A DNA stretch of 64,000 bases from Bacillus tianshenii (GTDB taxonomy: Bacteria; Bacillota; Bacilli; Bacillales; Bacillaceae_N), in NCBI GenBank assembly GCA_020524525.2, contig CP129018.1, positions 1,492,115 to 1,556,114 of the forward strand. Direction: 5' to 3'. Positions within the stretch are counted from its first letter, which is position 1; each line of letters starts with the position of its first letter. A program made the translations under genes and the position numbers. Shown one piece after another: positions 17,501 through 26,231 of the stretch. Under the pieces are notes generated by a model that was given only the letters and a program-made list of their open reading frames with translations, was not told the DNA's origin and did no database searches.

Positions 17501-17513
17501 CTAAGCCGCCTTT
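17484..17513 (-). terminator. terminator of the mnt operon (bidirectional stem)
   Basis: Perfect stem AAAGGCGGC (17488-17496) with GCCGCCTTT (17505-17513). The T-run is stronger on the minus strand, after mntD. Confidence 0.85.
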
Positions 17514-17518
17514 CGTCT

Positions 17519-18400
17519 TTAAGTTGGTGATTGTATTTTCCTTCTTGCCAAAAATTTTGAAAGTAAGCCATGTGAAGGAGAGAGAAAGAAGGTGAGGCCA
17601 AAGATTAAACCTGCGATTGTAGCCATCGCGCCAGCAATCGAAACATTAAACACCGTAGCTGTGTAATATCCAATAACAGCACTGAGCACTCCAGTTACCG
17701 CACTAAGCAACAACATAAGGTACAGCTTATCAGTTAAGAGATAGGCAGTAGCCCCTGGGACAATTAACATCGCAACGACTAAGATAGCTCCAACACTATC
17801 AAATGATGCTACAGTTGTAAGAGAAACCATTCCCATCATCATATAATGAATGAGGAGAACAGGAATTCCGATTGCAGCTGCCATTTGCGGGTCAAAAGAA
17901 CAGATCTTAAATTCTTTATAAAACAGCACAATCAACAACACATTGATAATCAAAACAGAGCCAAGCATCCAAACAGCTTTCGGACCGAGATTCATATCAT
18001 TGTATGTCAACGTATCCCACGGAATAAATGTTATCTCGCCCATTAAGGCATGGTTGACGTCCAAGTGGACATTTCCTGCATACATGGATATAAGAATGAC
18101 ACCAAGGGCAAAGAGGGAAGTAAACACAACGCCAATGGCCGCATCACTCTGCACACCGCTCGAATCTAAAAGCTGTACAAAAAATGCCGTTAACAGCCCA
18201 ACAGCTGTGGCGCCAATCAGCATATAGATACCGTCAAGCGATTGACTGACCAAAAAGGCTAATACAATACCTAAAAGGACGGTATGACTAATTGCATCTG
18301 CAAGCATTGCCATCTTTCTTAAGATAAGAAAACACCCTGTAATCCCACATGTGACACCTACAAGGGAGCCTGTAACAATTATCCACGCTTCATAACTCAT
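17519..18400 (-). CDS. mntD: manganese ABC transporter permease MntD
   Basis: This is a 293-residue membrane permease of the metal ABC-3 family with about nine transmembrane segments. The characteristic LRKMAMLADAISHTVLLGI region near residue 28 and the FDSVGAILVVAMLIVPGATA loop near residue 205 are visible. It is the fourth gene of mntABCD and overlaps mntC by four bases. Length matches B. subtilis MntD (about 295). In that species the system imports manganese and is repressed by MntR. Zinc is the main alternative substrate for this family. Confidence 0.85.
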   Translation of the reverse strand: MSYEAWIIVTGSLVGVTCGITGCFLILRKMAMLADAISHTVLLGIVLAFLVSQSLDGIYMLIGATAVGLLTAFFVQLLDSSGVQSDAAIGVVFTSLFALGVILISMYAGNVHLDVNHALMGEITFIPWDTLTYNDMNLGPKAVWMLGSVLIINVLLIVLFYKEFKICSFDPQMAAAIGIPVLLIHYMMMGMVSLTTVASFDSVGAILVVAMLIVPGATAYLLTDKLYLMLLLSAVTGVLSAVIGYYTATVFNVSIAGAMATIAGLIFGLTFFLSPSHGLLSKFLARRKIQSPT

Positions 18401-19719
18401 GCCTGCACCTTCCTTTCATTTAACAAATAACCTTCATTGTCACTCCTTAGTAATAATGGTTCACGATTATATTGACTCAGTTTTTCTTTAAGCTGACTTT
18501 TCAAATGCGAAGGGAGCTTCTCATAGTCTGTGCGTATATCCTCTACTTCAGGCACCGCAAACTCCTTCTCATGCATTAAATAAATTTCCTGCAGACGATA
18601 TTGAAGGGTATGCTGGTGAGCTTGCTTCAAACCACTTGATGATAACTGAATACCATCGTTTTCTGTAAGCTGGATGAAGCCTCTTTTACTCAGCTTTCGA
18701 ATTGCTGATTTGAGTAAAATGCTTGAAACAGGTCGCTTGGCATTAATATGTTCAGTGGTAAAAGACATTTTTCCATTGTTACCTGCTTCTTCATACAGCT
18801 CATACAAAGAGATAAGCACATATTCCTTTGCTGTTTGTCTTTTCATCCGCAAATGTTTAATTGTCTTTATGAGTAAGCCTCTTTTTGGGGCAAACAACAA
18901 GGAAAAGAGGAATATTATTGTGGCAGCGATGACGATAATTGGACCTGTGGCAAGCCCTTCCGCAACTGTACTTAATAATGTTCCACTAACACCTGCTACT
19001 CCTCCAATTGCTCCTGAGAGAATGACCATAACGCTTAATTTTTCGGTCCAATACCTTGCAGCAATTGCTGGTGTAATCAACATAGCTGACATTAACACAA
19101 CTCCAACTGCCTGAATTCCGATAACCACTGCACCGACAATTAATGTCATTAATAACCCATTAAACCACTTCACAGGCATTCCAATTCCTTGGGCAAACGC
19201 TGGGTCGAAGCTTAGCAATTTGAACTCCTTAAATAAAAGTGCTGTTAGTAATAATAGACATGCGGCAGCACCGGCAATGACTTTCACATCATTTCCAACA
19301 AGTGATGCGGCTTGACCGAAGATAAAATCATCCAACCCACTTTTATTCCCTGAGGAAGATTGCGTAATTCGCGTTAGCAACACAATTCCAAAACCAAAGA
19401 AGACAGAAAGCACGAGGCCGATCGATGTATCTTCTTTAATACGGGAGTGCTTTGCAATCGCTTGAATAAAGTAAGTGGCAAGTAGTCCAGCCAAAGCCGC
19501 TCCAATTAAAAACAACGGCATGGACTTCTTACCATATAAAATAAATGCAAGACAAACACCAGGAAGTGCTGCATGAGCCATGGCATCGCCTATCAAACTT
19601 TGCTTACGCAAGAGTGCAAAGCTTCCTAACACCCCACTTGAGATTCCAAGCAGCAAGGTGCCCGCTAATACCCACTGTGTATTTGCATTCCCTAACATTG
19701 CAAGCATTTCCTGAAGCAT
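18397..19719 (-). CDS. mntC: manganese ABC transporter permease MntC with C-terminal wHTH-like tail
   Basis: This 440-residue protein is two domains long. Residues 1-290 form the metal ABC-3 permease (LRKQSLIGDAMAHAALPGV; AVGVVLMSAMLITPAIAARY). Residues about 295-430 form a soluble tail with a winged-helix-like pattern (LLKSAIRKLSKRGFIQLTE..). The same long form occurs in B. subtilis MntC (about 435 residues), which supports the mnt assignment over znu. Third gene of the operon, 16 bases after mntB. The tail may sense metal or help assembly; that is inference. Confidence 0.87.
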   Translation of the reverse strand: MLQEMLAMLGNANTQWVLAGTLLLGISSGVLGSFALLRKQSLIGDAMAHAALPGVCLAFILYGKKSMPLFLIGAALAGLLATYFIQAIAKHSRIKEDTSIGLVLSVFFGFGIVLLTRITQSSSGNKSGLDDFIFGQAASLVGNDVKVIAGAAACLLLLTALLFKEFKLLSFDPAFAQGIGMPVKWFNGLLMTLIVGAVVIGIQAVGVVLMSAMLITPAIAARYWTEKLSVMVILSGAIGGVAGVSGTLLSTVAEGLATGPIIVIAATIIFLFSLLFAPKRGLLIKTIKHLRMKRQTAKEYVLISLYELYEEAGNNGKMSFTTEHINAKRPVSSILLKSAIRKLSKRGFIQLTENDGIQLSSSGLKQAHQHTLQYRLQEIYLMHEKEFAVPEVEDIRTDYEKLPSHLKSQLKEKLSQYNREPLLLRSDNEGYLLNERKVQA

Positions 19720-19734
19720 TGTTTTCTCCCTCCT

Positions 19735-20481
19735 TTAGTGTTCAATAATGGCAGAGCCTTTTTCTAAAAATGCAAGACGTCCGCCATATGTTTTTTGCAA
19801 GTTTTCTACTGTAAAGACTTCTTCGGTCGGGCCAGCTTCAAGCAGACGCATATTAAGAAGCAACGTCCAGTCAAAGTATTCCGGGACCGTTTGCAAATCA
19901 TGGTGAACAACGAGGACGGTCTTCCCTTGCTCCTTCAATTCATTCAGTAGTGTAATAATCGCTTTTTCCGTCGCCGCATCTACACCTACGAACGGTTCAT
20001 CCATGAAATAAATCGTTGCATCTTGTGCCAACGCTCGCGCTAGGAAGACCCTTTGCTGCTGTCCGCCAGAAAGCTGGCTAATTTGACGACCTGCATATGC
20101 ACTCATCCCGACTTTTTCAAGACATTCCTTGGCGAAGGTAATATCTTTTTTCGAGGGACGCTTCAACCAGCCGATATGACCGTAGCGCCCCATTAAAACA
20201 ACGTCGAGTGCATTTGTCGGAAAGTCCCAATCCACTTCACCACGCTGCGGCACATAACCTACTAATTTACGTTGCTTATGATAAGGCTTTCCATATATGT
20301 GAACAGAGCCGCTTGCTTTTGGAACAAGCCCCAAGATTGCTTTAATGAGTGTTGACTTCCCGGCACCATTCGGCCCAACAATACTAATCAGCTTGCCTTC
20401 TGGTACAGAAAAGTTAACTTCAGAAAGAACAGGTTTCTTCTGATATGCGACTGTAATATTCTCAACTGTTAATGGGTCCAC
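19735..20481 (-). CDS. mntB: manganese ABC transporter ATP-binding protein MntB
   Basis: This 248-residue ATPase has Walker A GPNGAGKST (near residue 36), Q-loop YVPQRG, signature LSGGQQQR, Walker B TIYFMDEPF and an H-loop histidine in VVHHD. It energises the MntCD permeases. The GTG start at 20481 follows an AAGGAGTGA. It lies 15 bases after mntA. Confidence 0.9.
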   Translation of the reverse strand: MDPLTVENITVAYQKKPVLSEVNFSVPEGKLISIVGPNGAGKSTLIKAILGLVPKASGSVHIYGKPYHKQRKLVGYVPQRGEVDWDFPTNALDVVLMGRYGHIGWLKRPSKKDITFAKECLEKVGMSAYAGRQISQLSGGQQQRVFLARALAQDATIYFMDEPFVGVDAATEKAIITLLNELKEQGKTVLVVHHDLQTVPEYFDWTLLLNMRLLEAGPTEEVFTVENLQKTYGGRLAFLEKGSAIIEH

Positions 20482-20496
20482 CTTCGTCTCACTCCT

Positions 20497-21423
20497 TTAT
20501 TTTAAGGAATCTGTTATCGTATTGATGTTATGCTTGAACATGCCGATATACGTGCCTGTCTCTGTATCTGATGCTCCCATTGCATCTGAATATAGCTCAC
20601 CTCCAATTTTTACTTCATGCCCTCTTTTACCTGCTCCTTTAACGACTGCATTTATAGATTTTTCGGAAATAGAGCTTTCTACAAAAACAGCTTTTATCTT
20701 CCGGTTCACTAGTAAGTCAACGATATTTTGTACGTCTTTTATGCCATATTCAGAATCTGTACTTAAACCTTGCAATCCTTTTACCTCAACCTCGTATGCA
20801 TTACCAAAATAATTAAAAGCGTCATGGGCCGTTACAAGAACTCGGCTTTCTTCAGGTATCTCTGATAATCGTTCTTTTGCAAAAGCATCAAGCTCAGCCA
20901 ATTCCTTTTTATAGCTCTCACCGTTTGCCTTGAACTCCTCGGCATGTTCTTTATCCATTTCACTGAGCCCTTTTACTACTTCATCAACTGCATATGTCCA
21001 CAGCTGCACATCAAACCAAATATGCGGGTCATACGCATCTTTGCCTTCTTTAATTAACTTTTCTTCCGGCACACCATCTGCAACCGCATGTGTCGGCTTT
21101 TGAGCACTCATTTTCTCAAAGATTTCATTCATCTTTCCTTCTAAGTGAAGACCATTATAGAAAATAACATCAGCTTCATTTAACTTTTGAATATCCTTTT
21201 GAGTTGCTTGATATAAATGAGGGTCTGTACCCGGCCCCATTAAACTTTCAATTTCAACATGCTCGCCGCCAACATTTTTTACAATGTCTGCAATTTGTGC
21301 GATTGTTGTTGTAACGCTTATTTTCCCACTCCCATTCGCCTCTGTTTGTACCTCTGTCTGTGAACATGCTGTAGTAAATATAAGAAGTATGGCCACACAT
21401 ACACTCGCTAACCATTTCTTCAT
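20497..21423 (-). CDS. mntA: manganese-binding lipoprotein MntA
   Basis: This 308-residue substrate-binding protein is exported and lipid-anchored: a signal peptide with lipobox FTTAC (Cys at about residue 20) is visible. It belongs to the cluster A-I metal-binding family (TroA/PsaA/ZnuA). Metal ligands can be read as His in GTDPHLY, His in DPHIWFD, Glu in VFVESSIS and Asp in LYSDAMG. There is no long His-rich loop, which argues for manganese rather than zinc. First gene of mntABCD; a 16-base perfect palindrome lies about 36 bases upstream. Confidence 0.87.
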   Translation of the reverse strand: MKKWLASVCVAILLIFTTACSQTEVQTEANGSGKISVTTTIAQIADIVKNVGGEHVEIESLMGPGTDPHLYQATQKDIQKLNEADVIFYNGLHLEGKMNEIFEKMSAQKPTHAVADGVPEEKLIKEGKDAYDPHIWFDVQLWTYAVDEVVKGLSEMDKEHAEEFKANGESYKKELAELDAFAKERLSEIPEESRVLVTAHDAFNYFGNAYEVEVKGLQGLSTDSEYGIKDVQNIVDLLVNRKIKAVFVESSISEKSINAVVKGAGKRGHEVKIGGELYSDAMGASDTETGTYIGMFKHNINTITDSLK

Positions 21424-21458
21424 TTTTCTCCCTCCTTAACTTTCCTTCATATAACTTT

Positions 21459-21474
21459 TTTGCATTAATGCAAA
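21459..21474. promoter_or_regulatory. palindromic operator, probable MntR site
   Basis: The 16-base perfect palindrome TTTGCATTAATGCAAA stands 36 bases before the mntA start. Its position, and the operon it faces, suggest the binding site of a metal-responsive repressor of the MntR/DtxR type. The regulator gene is not in the window. Confidence 0.65.
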
Positions 21475-21535
21475 TTTTAAGCAAAAAAAATATAAATCTA
21501 CTATTAATGATGAATATTATTATCAGTGGGTTGTA

Positions 21536-21565
21536 AAAATGAAACTGCCATACAGGCAGCTTCAT
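21536..21565 (-). terminator. terminator of the feo operon
   Basis: Stem GAAACTGCC (21541-21549) with GGCAGCTTC (21555-21563), one G-U pair, followed by ATTTTTAC on the minus strand. Confidence 0.7.
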
Positions 21566-21568
21566 CAT

Positions 21569-22960
21569 CTATATCCAGCCAAGGGCACGAGCTAGTGTTG
21601 CTGTGGCAAATGTAACACCAATTGCAATGGCTGTTGGAATTGCAAATGACATAAACGTCCATTTTTTACTTTTCGTTTCTTTATAAATATTGACAAGTGT
21701 TGTACCACATGGATAGTGAAGCAGTGAAAATAACATGACATTCATGGCTGTTACCCACGTCCACCCATGGTCAAGAAATACTTGTTTCATAGCTGACAAA
21801 TCCTCTAGCTCAAGCATAGCCCCTTGTGAAAGGTAGGCCATTAACAAAATAGGTACAACGATTTCATTCGCTGGAAGCCCTAACAGAAAGGCGGCTAAAA
21901 TAAAACCATCCATCCCAAGCGCTTGACCGAATGGGTCTAAGAAATTAACGACATACATTAACAAACTTGTATTGCTAATATCAATGTTGGCGAGTATCCA
22001 TACTAAAATTGATGCTGGCGCGGCAACAACGACTGCTCGCTTTAACACATTCCACGATTTATCAATACTGCTGCGAATCACCGTATCGAAAAATTTAGGT
22101 CTCCGATATGGTGGGAGTTCTAATGTATAGTGTGTTGGTACACCCTTGAGTGCTGTTTTCGACAGAACCCAAGAAACAATAAGAGTCACAAGAATGCCAA
22201 ACAGTACTAATCCCATTAAGATAGCTGCAGTAACAGCTGTAGACATTCCTCCTGTAACCCCTGTTGCCATAAATAAGGTCGCAAGCAAAATGAGCGTCGG
22301 CCAGCGGCCATTACATGGTACAAAGTTATTCGTTAAAATAGCCAACATTCTTTCCCGTGGGGATTCAATAATTCGCGTTGACATAATGGCTGCCGCATTA
22401 CAACCAAACCCCATAGCCATCATTAATGATTGCTTTCCGTGAGCACCTGCACGCTTAAATAAACGATCCATATTGAAGGCAACTCGAGGTAAGTAGCCAA
22501 AGTTCTCAAGCAGGGCAAAAATCGGAAAGAAAATAGCCATTGGCGGTAACATAACACTGACTACCCAGCCTGTTCCGCGGAAAAGGCCTAGTACGAGAAT
22601 GCCGTGTAACCATTCAGGTGCATGGATTGCCATGAACCCTTTCGTTAATTGAGCTTCAAGAGTGGCAAATAAATCTGCAAGCATGCTTGAGGGCACATTT
22701 GCTCCGGCTATCGTGACCCAAAAAACCGTCCCAAGGAGAATAAACATAATCGGAAAGCCAAACAAACGTGATGTTAACACGCGATCAAGCTTGCGAGTAA
22801 ATTGATCTTCCTTTTGCTTCTTTGTGACAATTCCTCCGCAAATTGAACGGCTCGTTTCATAAATGCTAGAAACGATCTCATCACGCGTATCAACAGGTTG
22901 TTTGCTCTTCGCGTGACGGTAAAGGTGCTCAATTGACTTCAGCTGCACGTCCGTGTTCAT
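21569..22960 (-). CDS. FeoB membrane domain (nucleoside-recognition/Gate domains) as a separate gene
   Basis: This 463-residue membrane protein corresponds to the C-terminal channel half of FeoB. It opens with the cytosolic linker typical of FeoB just before the first helix (RKLDRVLTSRLFGFPIMFI). Two Gate-domain blocks are visible, with the metal-path cysteines GFGCNAAAIMSTR and VPCNGRWPT. The GTPase domain is missing here and is encoded by the preceding gene. Their frames overlap by 32 bases; an own GGAG site precedes the ATG at 22960. The two products together should form one ferrous-iron transporter. Confidence 0.85.
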   Translation of the reverse strand: MNTDVQLKSIEHLYRHAKSKQPVDTRDEIVSSIYETSRSICGGIVTKKQKEDQFTRKLDRVLTSRLFGFPIMFILLGTVFWVTIAGANVPSSMLADLFATLEAQLTKGFMAIHAPEWLHGILVLGLFRGTGWVVSVMLPPMAIFFPIFALLENFGYLPRVAFNMDRLFKRAGAHGKQSLMMAMGFGCNAAAIMSTRIIESPRERMLAILTNNFVPCNGRWPTLILLATLFMATGVTGGMSTAVTAAILMGLVLFGILVTLIVSWVLSKTALKGVPTHYTLELPPYRRPKFFDTVIRSSIDKSWNVLKRAVVVAAPASILVWILANIDISNTSLLMYVVNFLDPFGQALGMDGFILAAFLLGLPANEIVVPILLMAYLSQGAMLELEDLSAMKQVFLDHGWTWVTAMNVMLFSLLHYPCGTTLVNIYKETKSKKWTFMSFAIPTAIAIGVTFATATLARALGWI

Positions 22961-23654
22961 GCTCTACTTCTCCTCTCTGTTTCATAACATGCTGTTTTAA
23001 TGATTGGAGAAGCTGTTCATCTCCATCAATAATGCGAAGAGCAATCCAACGACTTGGAAATTCATTACCGAAAATTCGTTTCACATGTTCTTCAACCTCG
23101 GCAATCTTCTCTTCAAGTGTCTCCGAATAAGACACGTGATATGGTTTTGTTTTCCGATCTCCTGTCGCTATCTCTTCTAAAGCTTTAAACAGCTCATTAA
23201 ATCCCTTTCTATTTCGTGCTGATATCTTAACAACCGGCACACCAAGCTTTTCTTCTAACCGTGCTGTATCAATCGTAATGCCTTTTTTCTTCGCTTCATC
23301 CATTAGATTGATACAAATGACAGTGGTTGATGTCATCTCTAATACTTGAAGTGCCAAGTTCATATTCCTCTCTAACGATGTAGCATCCATTACAACGACC
23401 GTTACATCAGGTTTTTCAAAAATAATATAATCCCTTGCCACTTCCTCATCAGTTGAGTTCGAATAAAGCGAATATGTGCCTGGCAAATCTATAAGCTCAT
23501 ATTGATTATCCTGATATTCAAAATGACCAACCGCTTGTAAAACTGTTTTTCCAGGCCAGTTTCCAGTATGTTGTCTCATTCCAGTTAGTGCATTGAAAAG
23601 GGTACTTTTCCCTGTATTCGGATTACCAGCCAATGCAATACGAAATGTAGTCAT
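22929..23654 (-). CDS. feoB: FeoB GTPase domain as a separate gene
   Basis: This 241-residue G protein is equivalent to the N-terminal half of FeoB. Motifs: G1 GNPNTGKST (residues 10-18), G2 around TGNWPGKTV, G3 DLPGTYSL, G4 NLMDEAKKKG, G5 SARNRKG. It ends before any membrane helix. FeoB is normally one protein of about 660-770 residues, so this is a split FeoB. It overlaps feoA by four bases upstream and the channel gene by 32 bases downstream, which would couple translation of all three. Confidence 0.88.
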   Translation of the reverse strand: MTTFRIALAGNPNTGKSTLFNALTGMRQHTGNWPGKTVLQAVGHFEYQDNQYELIDLPGTYSLYSNSTDEEVARDYIIFEKPDVTVVVMDATSLERNMNLALQVLEMTSTTVICINLMDEAKKKGITIDTARLEEKLGVPVVKISARNRKGFNELFKALEEIATGDRKTKPYHVSYSETLEEKIAEVEEHVKRIFGNEFPSRWIALRIIDGDEQLLQSLKQHVMKQRGEVEHEHGRAAEVN

Positions 23655-23908
23655 TCTTCATCCTCCTTAAACCGCTCAACAATAATTTTGTCACTTTCTT
23701 CTTTTCGAAGAGCGATCGTTGTACCACTGACATAATAGGCTGTTGGGTCTTTTAAAGGGCTCTTTTGCAGAACTTCAACGACTGCTCCTTTCACAAAGCC
23801 TAAGTCGAGGAGCCTTCTTCTTAATGTTCCTTCCACATTTATTTGTTTTATCTTAACAATTTCAGCTTCTTTGTAAGCTGATAATGGTTTTTCATTTACC
23901 TGTGGCAC
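23651..23908 (-). CDS. feoA: ferrous iron transport protein FeoA
   Basis: This 85-residue protein is a small SH3-like FeoA domain (RRRLLDLGFVKGAVVEVLQKSPLKDPTAYYVSGTTIALRKEE, read in parts). It probably regulates the FeoB GTPase. The GTG start at 23908 is eight bases after GGAGG. First gene of the operon, behind a near-consensus promoter. Confidence 0.9.
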   Translation of the reverse strand: MPQVNEKPLSAYKEAEIVKIKQINVEGTLRRRLLDLGFVKGAVVEVLQKSPLKDPTAYYVSGTTIALRKEESDKIIVERFKEDEE

Positions 23909-23957
23909 AATTTCTTCCTCCCACTAAAAAGTTTTACCTAAGGCAACTTTCAATTTC

Positions 23958-23990
23958 ATGATATGCATCTTACTGTTGTGTGTCAACAGT
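23958..23990 (-). promoter_or_regulatory. feo promoter with overlapping inverted repeat
   Basis: On the minus strand TTGACA (23981-23986), a 17-base spacer and TATCAT (23958-23963) form a strong promoter. A perfect inverted repeat ACTGTTG-5-CAACAGT (23972-23990) covers the -35 hexamer and could be a repressor site. It does not resemble the usual Fur box. Confidence 0.7.
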
Positions 23991-24116
23991 TTTGTTTACT
24001 ATTGTTTATTTTTTTGCCCTTATGCAACTTTTAAGCCTATTTATTGCCTTTACTTTATTCAAGTGAGCTTGTTTCGGTTCATCATTTCAAATGTATGTGA
24101 CAATTTTACGAAGCTT

Positions 24117-24142
24117 GTTTGTTTTAAATCCCTGCAGGGTAT
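24117..24142 (+). promoter_or_regulatory. sigma-B-like promoter of the peroxiredoxin gene
   Basis: GTTTGT (24117-24122), 14 bases and GGGTAT (24137-24142) match the general-stress sigma-B pattern (GTTTaa, 12-15, GGGTAT). It lies 25 bases before the ATG, with a GAGGAGG between. Confidence 0.55.
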
Positions 24143-24166
24143 ACGCTTCATAGAGGAGGCGATAGA

Positions 24167-24817
24167 ATGGAAAATCAAGAACAATTTACCTCAATGCCAA
24201 GAATTGGCTCTAAAGCTCCAGCTTTTGAAGCACAAACCACTCATGGAAAGCGTTCCCTAAGGGATTACCGCGGCAAATGGCTTGTCTTATTTTCACATCC
24301 TGCTGACTTTACACCAGTTTGTACGACAGAATTTGTAGCCTTTCAGAATATCTATCCTGAATTAAAGAAGATGAATACAGAGTTACTTGGTCTTAGCGTG
24401 GACAGCGTATCCTCTCATATTGCATGGGTACGAAACATTGAAAAGAATTTCAATCAAGCAATTGAATTCCCAATTATCGCTGACTTAGACCGAAATGTAG
24501 CGATGAAATACGGCATGATTATGCCAGAAGAAAGTCAGACAGAGACAAGCAGAGCTGTATTTGTCATTGACGATAAGCAAGTGATTAAATCAATTATTTA
24601 CTATCCGCTGACAACAGGGCGTAATATGGATGAGATTTTACGACTAGTAAAAGCACTGCAAACAACTGAAGAACACCAAACACCGACTCCAGCAAACTGG
24701 AGACCAGGTGATAAAGTGCTAACACCGCCACCAAAGACACAGGAAGATGCCGAAAAACGAGAAAAAGAAGAAGGACTTGAATGTATCGATTGGTACTTAT
24801 GTAAAAAAGATATTTAA
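24167..24817 (+). CDS. 1-Cys peroxiredoxin (Prx6-like)
   Basis: This 216-residue thiol peroxidase reduces hydrogen peroxide or organic peroxides. The peroxidatic cysteine is in DFTPVCTTEF (about residue 49), with the conserved Thr/Pro and the Arg in ETSRAVFVID. The long C-terminal extension (..PANWRPGDKVLTPPP..) is that of Prx6 proteins rather than the 2-Cys AhpC. Further cysteines occur only near the end (ECIDWYLC). A sigma-B-like promoter suggests induction by general stress. It is monocistronic, with a strong terminator. Confidence 0.9.
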   Translation: MENQEQFTSMPRIGSKAPAFEAQTTHGKRSLRDYRGKWLVLFSHPADFTPVCTTEFVAFQNIYPELKKMNTELLGLSVDSVSSHIAWVRNIEKNFNQAIEFPIIADLDRNVAMKYGMIMPEESQTETSRAVFVIDDKQVIKSIIYYPLTTGRNMDEILRLVKALQTTEEHQTPTPANWRPGDKVLTPPPKTQEDAEKREKEEGLECIDWYLCKKDI

Positions 24818-24824
24818 TATAGAA

Positions 24825-24866
24825 GAAAGCCGGTTATGCATTCAAGCATAACCGGCTTTCTTAACC
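24825..24866 (+). terminator. terminator of the peroxiredoxin gene
   Basis: Perfect 15-base-pair stem (24825-24839 with 24846-24860) and a short T-rich tail. Confidence 0.85.
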
Positions 24867-24875
24867 TAGGAAATG

Positions 24876-24906
24876 AAAGAAACCGCTGATCGCATCAGCG
24901 GTTTCT
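24876..24906 (-). terminator. terminator of odhAB
   Basis: Perfect 12-base-pair stem GAAACCGCTGAT (24879-24890) with ATCAGCGGTTTC (24894-24905) and T-rich tail on the minus strand. Confidence 0.85.
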
Positions 24907-24913
24907 TTACTAT

Positions 24914-26218
24914 TTATCCTTCTAACAGAAGGTTTTCAGGGTCTTCAATCATATCTTTAATTGCTGCAAGGAATTGAACAGCTTCTGAACCGTCTACAAT
25001 TCGATGGTCATATGAAAGAGCGATATACATCATCGGACGAACTTCTACTTTATCTGTCTTCTCGTCAACAACGATCGGACGTTTTTGAATTTTATGCATG
25101 CCTAAGATCCCAACTTGCGGCGTATTAAGAATAGGTGTTGAGTAAAGGGACCCGAAAATACCACCATTCGTAATCGTGAATGAACCGCCTTGAAGTTCTT
25201 TTAATGTTAATTTATTGTCACGTGCTTTCTTCGCTAAATTGCCAATTTCACTTTCAATTTCTGCGAAGCTTAAACGATCTGCATCACGAACAATCGGAAC
25301 GACAAGACCTTCTTCAGCAGCAACCGCAATACCAACATCATAGTATAGTTTCTTTACAAGCTCGTCCCCGTCAATTTCTGCATTTAGAAGCGGGAATTGC
25401 TTCAACGCGCCGACAACTGCTTTTGTAAAGAACGACATGAAGCCTAGCTTCACACCATGCTTATCAAGGAATGCGTCTTTCCGGCGTTTACGCAGCTCCA
25501 TAATCGCTGTCATATCAATTTCATTGAACGTTGTAAGCATCGCTGCTGTTTGCTGTGCTTCAACAAGACGCTTCGCGATCGTTTGGCGACGACGAGACAT
25601 TTTCACACGCTCAACTGGCTTCTCATCTTTTGCAGCAGATGATTTAGCTGGCTCTTGTTTTTGTTGTTTTGGCTGCTCTTTTGGTGCTTTCTTATCTTTT
25701 GCAGCTTGTTCAACATCTTCTGTACGAACGCGGCCAAGCGGGTCAGACCCTTTAAGATCATTTAAATCAATGCCAAGCTCCCGAGCACGCTTACGTGCAG
25801 CAGGAGATGCAACAGGACCTTGCTGTGGACCTTTATTGTCTGTTTCTTCTTGCTTATCATCGCCTGTTGTCTCTTCTTTTTGTTCTTGCTTTTGTTCTTG
25901 TTTTTTAGGTTCTTCTTGTTTTTCCTCTTGGTTAGCATCTTCTGCTTTCTCTTGTTTTGATTCAGCAGCACCACCGCCTTCGCCAGATTCATCTAGCTTT
26001 GCAATGATGTCGCCAACCTCAACTGTATCGCCTGGTTCTTTTAACAATTCAGTGAGCACACCGTCAAATTCACTATTTACTTCAAGATTAATTTTATCTG
26101 TTTCTAATTCAACAATTGGATCACCTTTTTGAACGGTGTCTCCTTCGCCTTTCAACCATTCGGCAATTGTTCCTTCTGTAACGGATTCAGCAAGTTCTGG
26201 TACTTTGATTTCTTTCAC
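24914..26218 (-). CDS. odhB: dihydrolipoyl succinyltransferase, E2 of 2-oxoglutarate dehydrogenase
   Basis: This 434-residue E2 component of the TCA-cycle 2-oxoglutarate dehydrogenase complex transfers the succinyl group from lipoamide to CoA. Domains: one lipoyl domain (residues 1-76, lipoyl lysine K42 in ELETDKINLEV), a Glu/Lys/Gln-rich linker (about 80-130), a peripheral-subunit-binding domain (about 132-170, ASPAARKRARELG..) and the catalytic domain ending with SYDHRIVDG (catalytic His). The linker is strongly acidic and repetitive. GTG start, with AAGGAGG upstream; 13 bases after odhA. Confidence 0.95.
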   Translation of the reverse strand: MKEIKVPELAESVTEGTIAEWLKGEGDTVQKGDPIVELETDKINLEVNSEFDGVLTELLKEPGDTVEVGDIIAKLDESGEGGGAAESKQEKAEDANQEEKQEEPKKQEQKQEQKEETTGDDKQEETDNKGPQQGPVASPAARKRARELGIDLNDLKGSDPLGRVRTEDVEQAAKDKKAPKEQPKQQKQEPAKSSAAKDEKPVERVKMSRRRQTIAKRLVEAQQTAAMLTTFNEIDMTAIMELRKRRKDAFLDKHGVKLGFMSFFTKAVVGALKQFPLLNAEIDGDELVKKLYYDVGIAVAAEEGLVVPIVRDADRLSFAEIESEIGNLAKKARDNKLTLKELQGGSFTITNGGIFGSLYSTPILNTPQVGILGMHKIQKRPIVVDEKTDKVEVRPMMYIALSYDHRIVDGSEAVQFLAAIKDMIEDPENLLLEG

Positions 26219-26231
26219 GGTCGGTCCCTCC

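Noticed and set aside
25437-26132. Long open frame (231 codons) antisense to odhB
   Set aside because: It is rich in Ser and Cys, has no ribosome site, and mirrors the Glu/Lys-rich linker of odhB. It is a codon-bias shadow.
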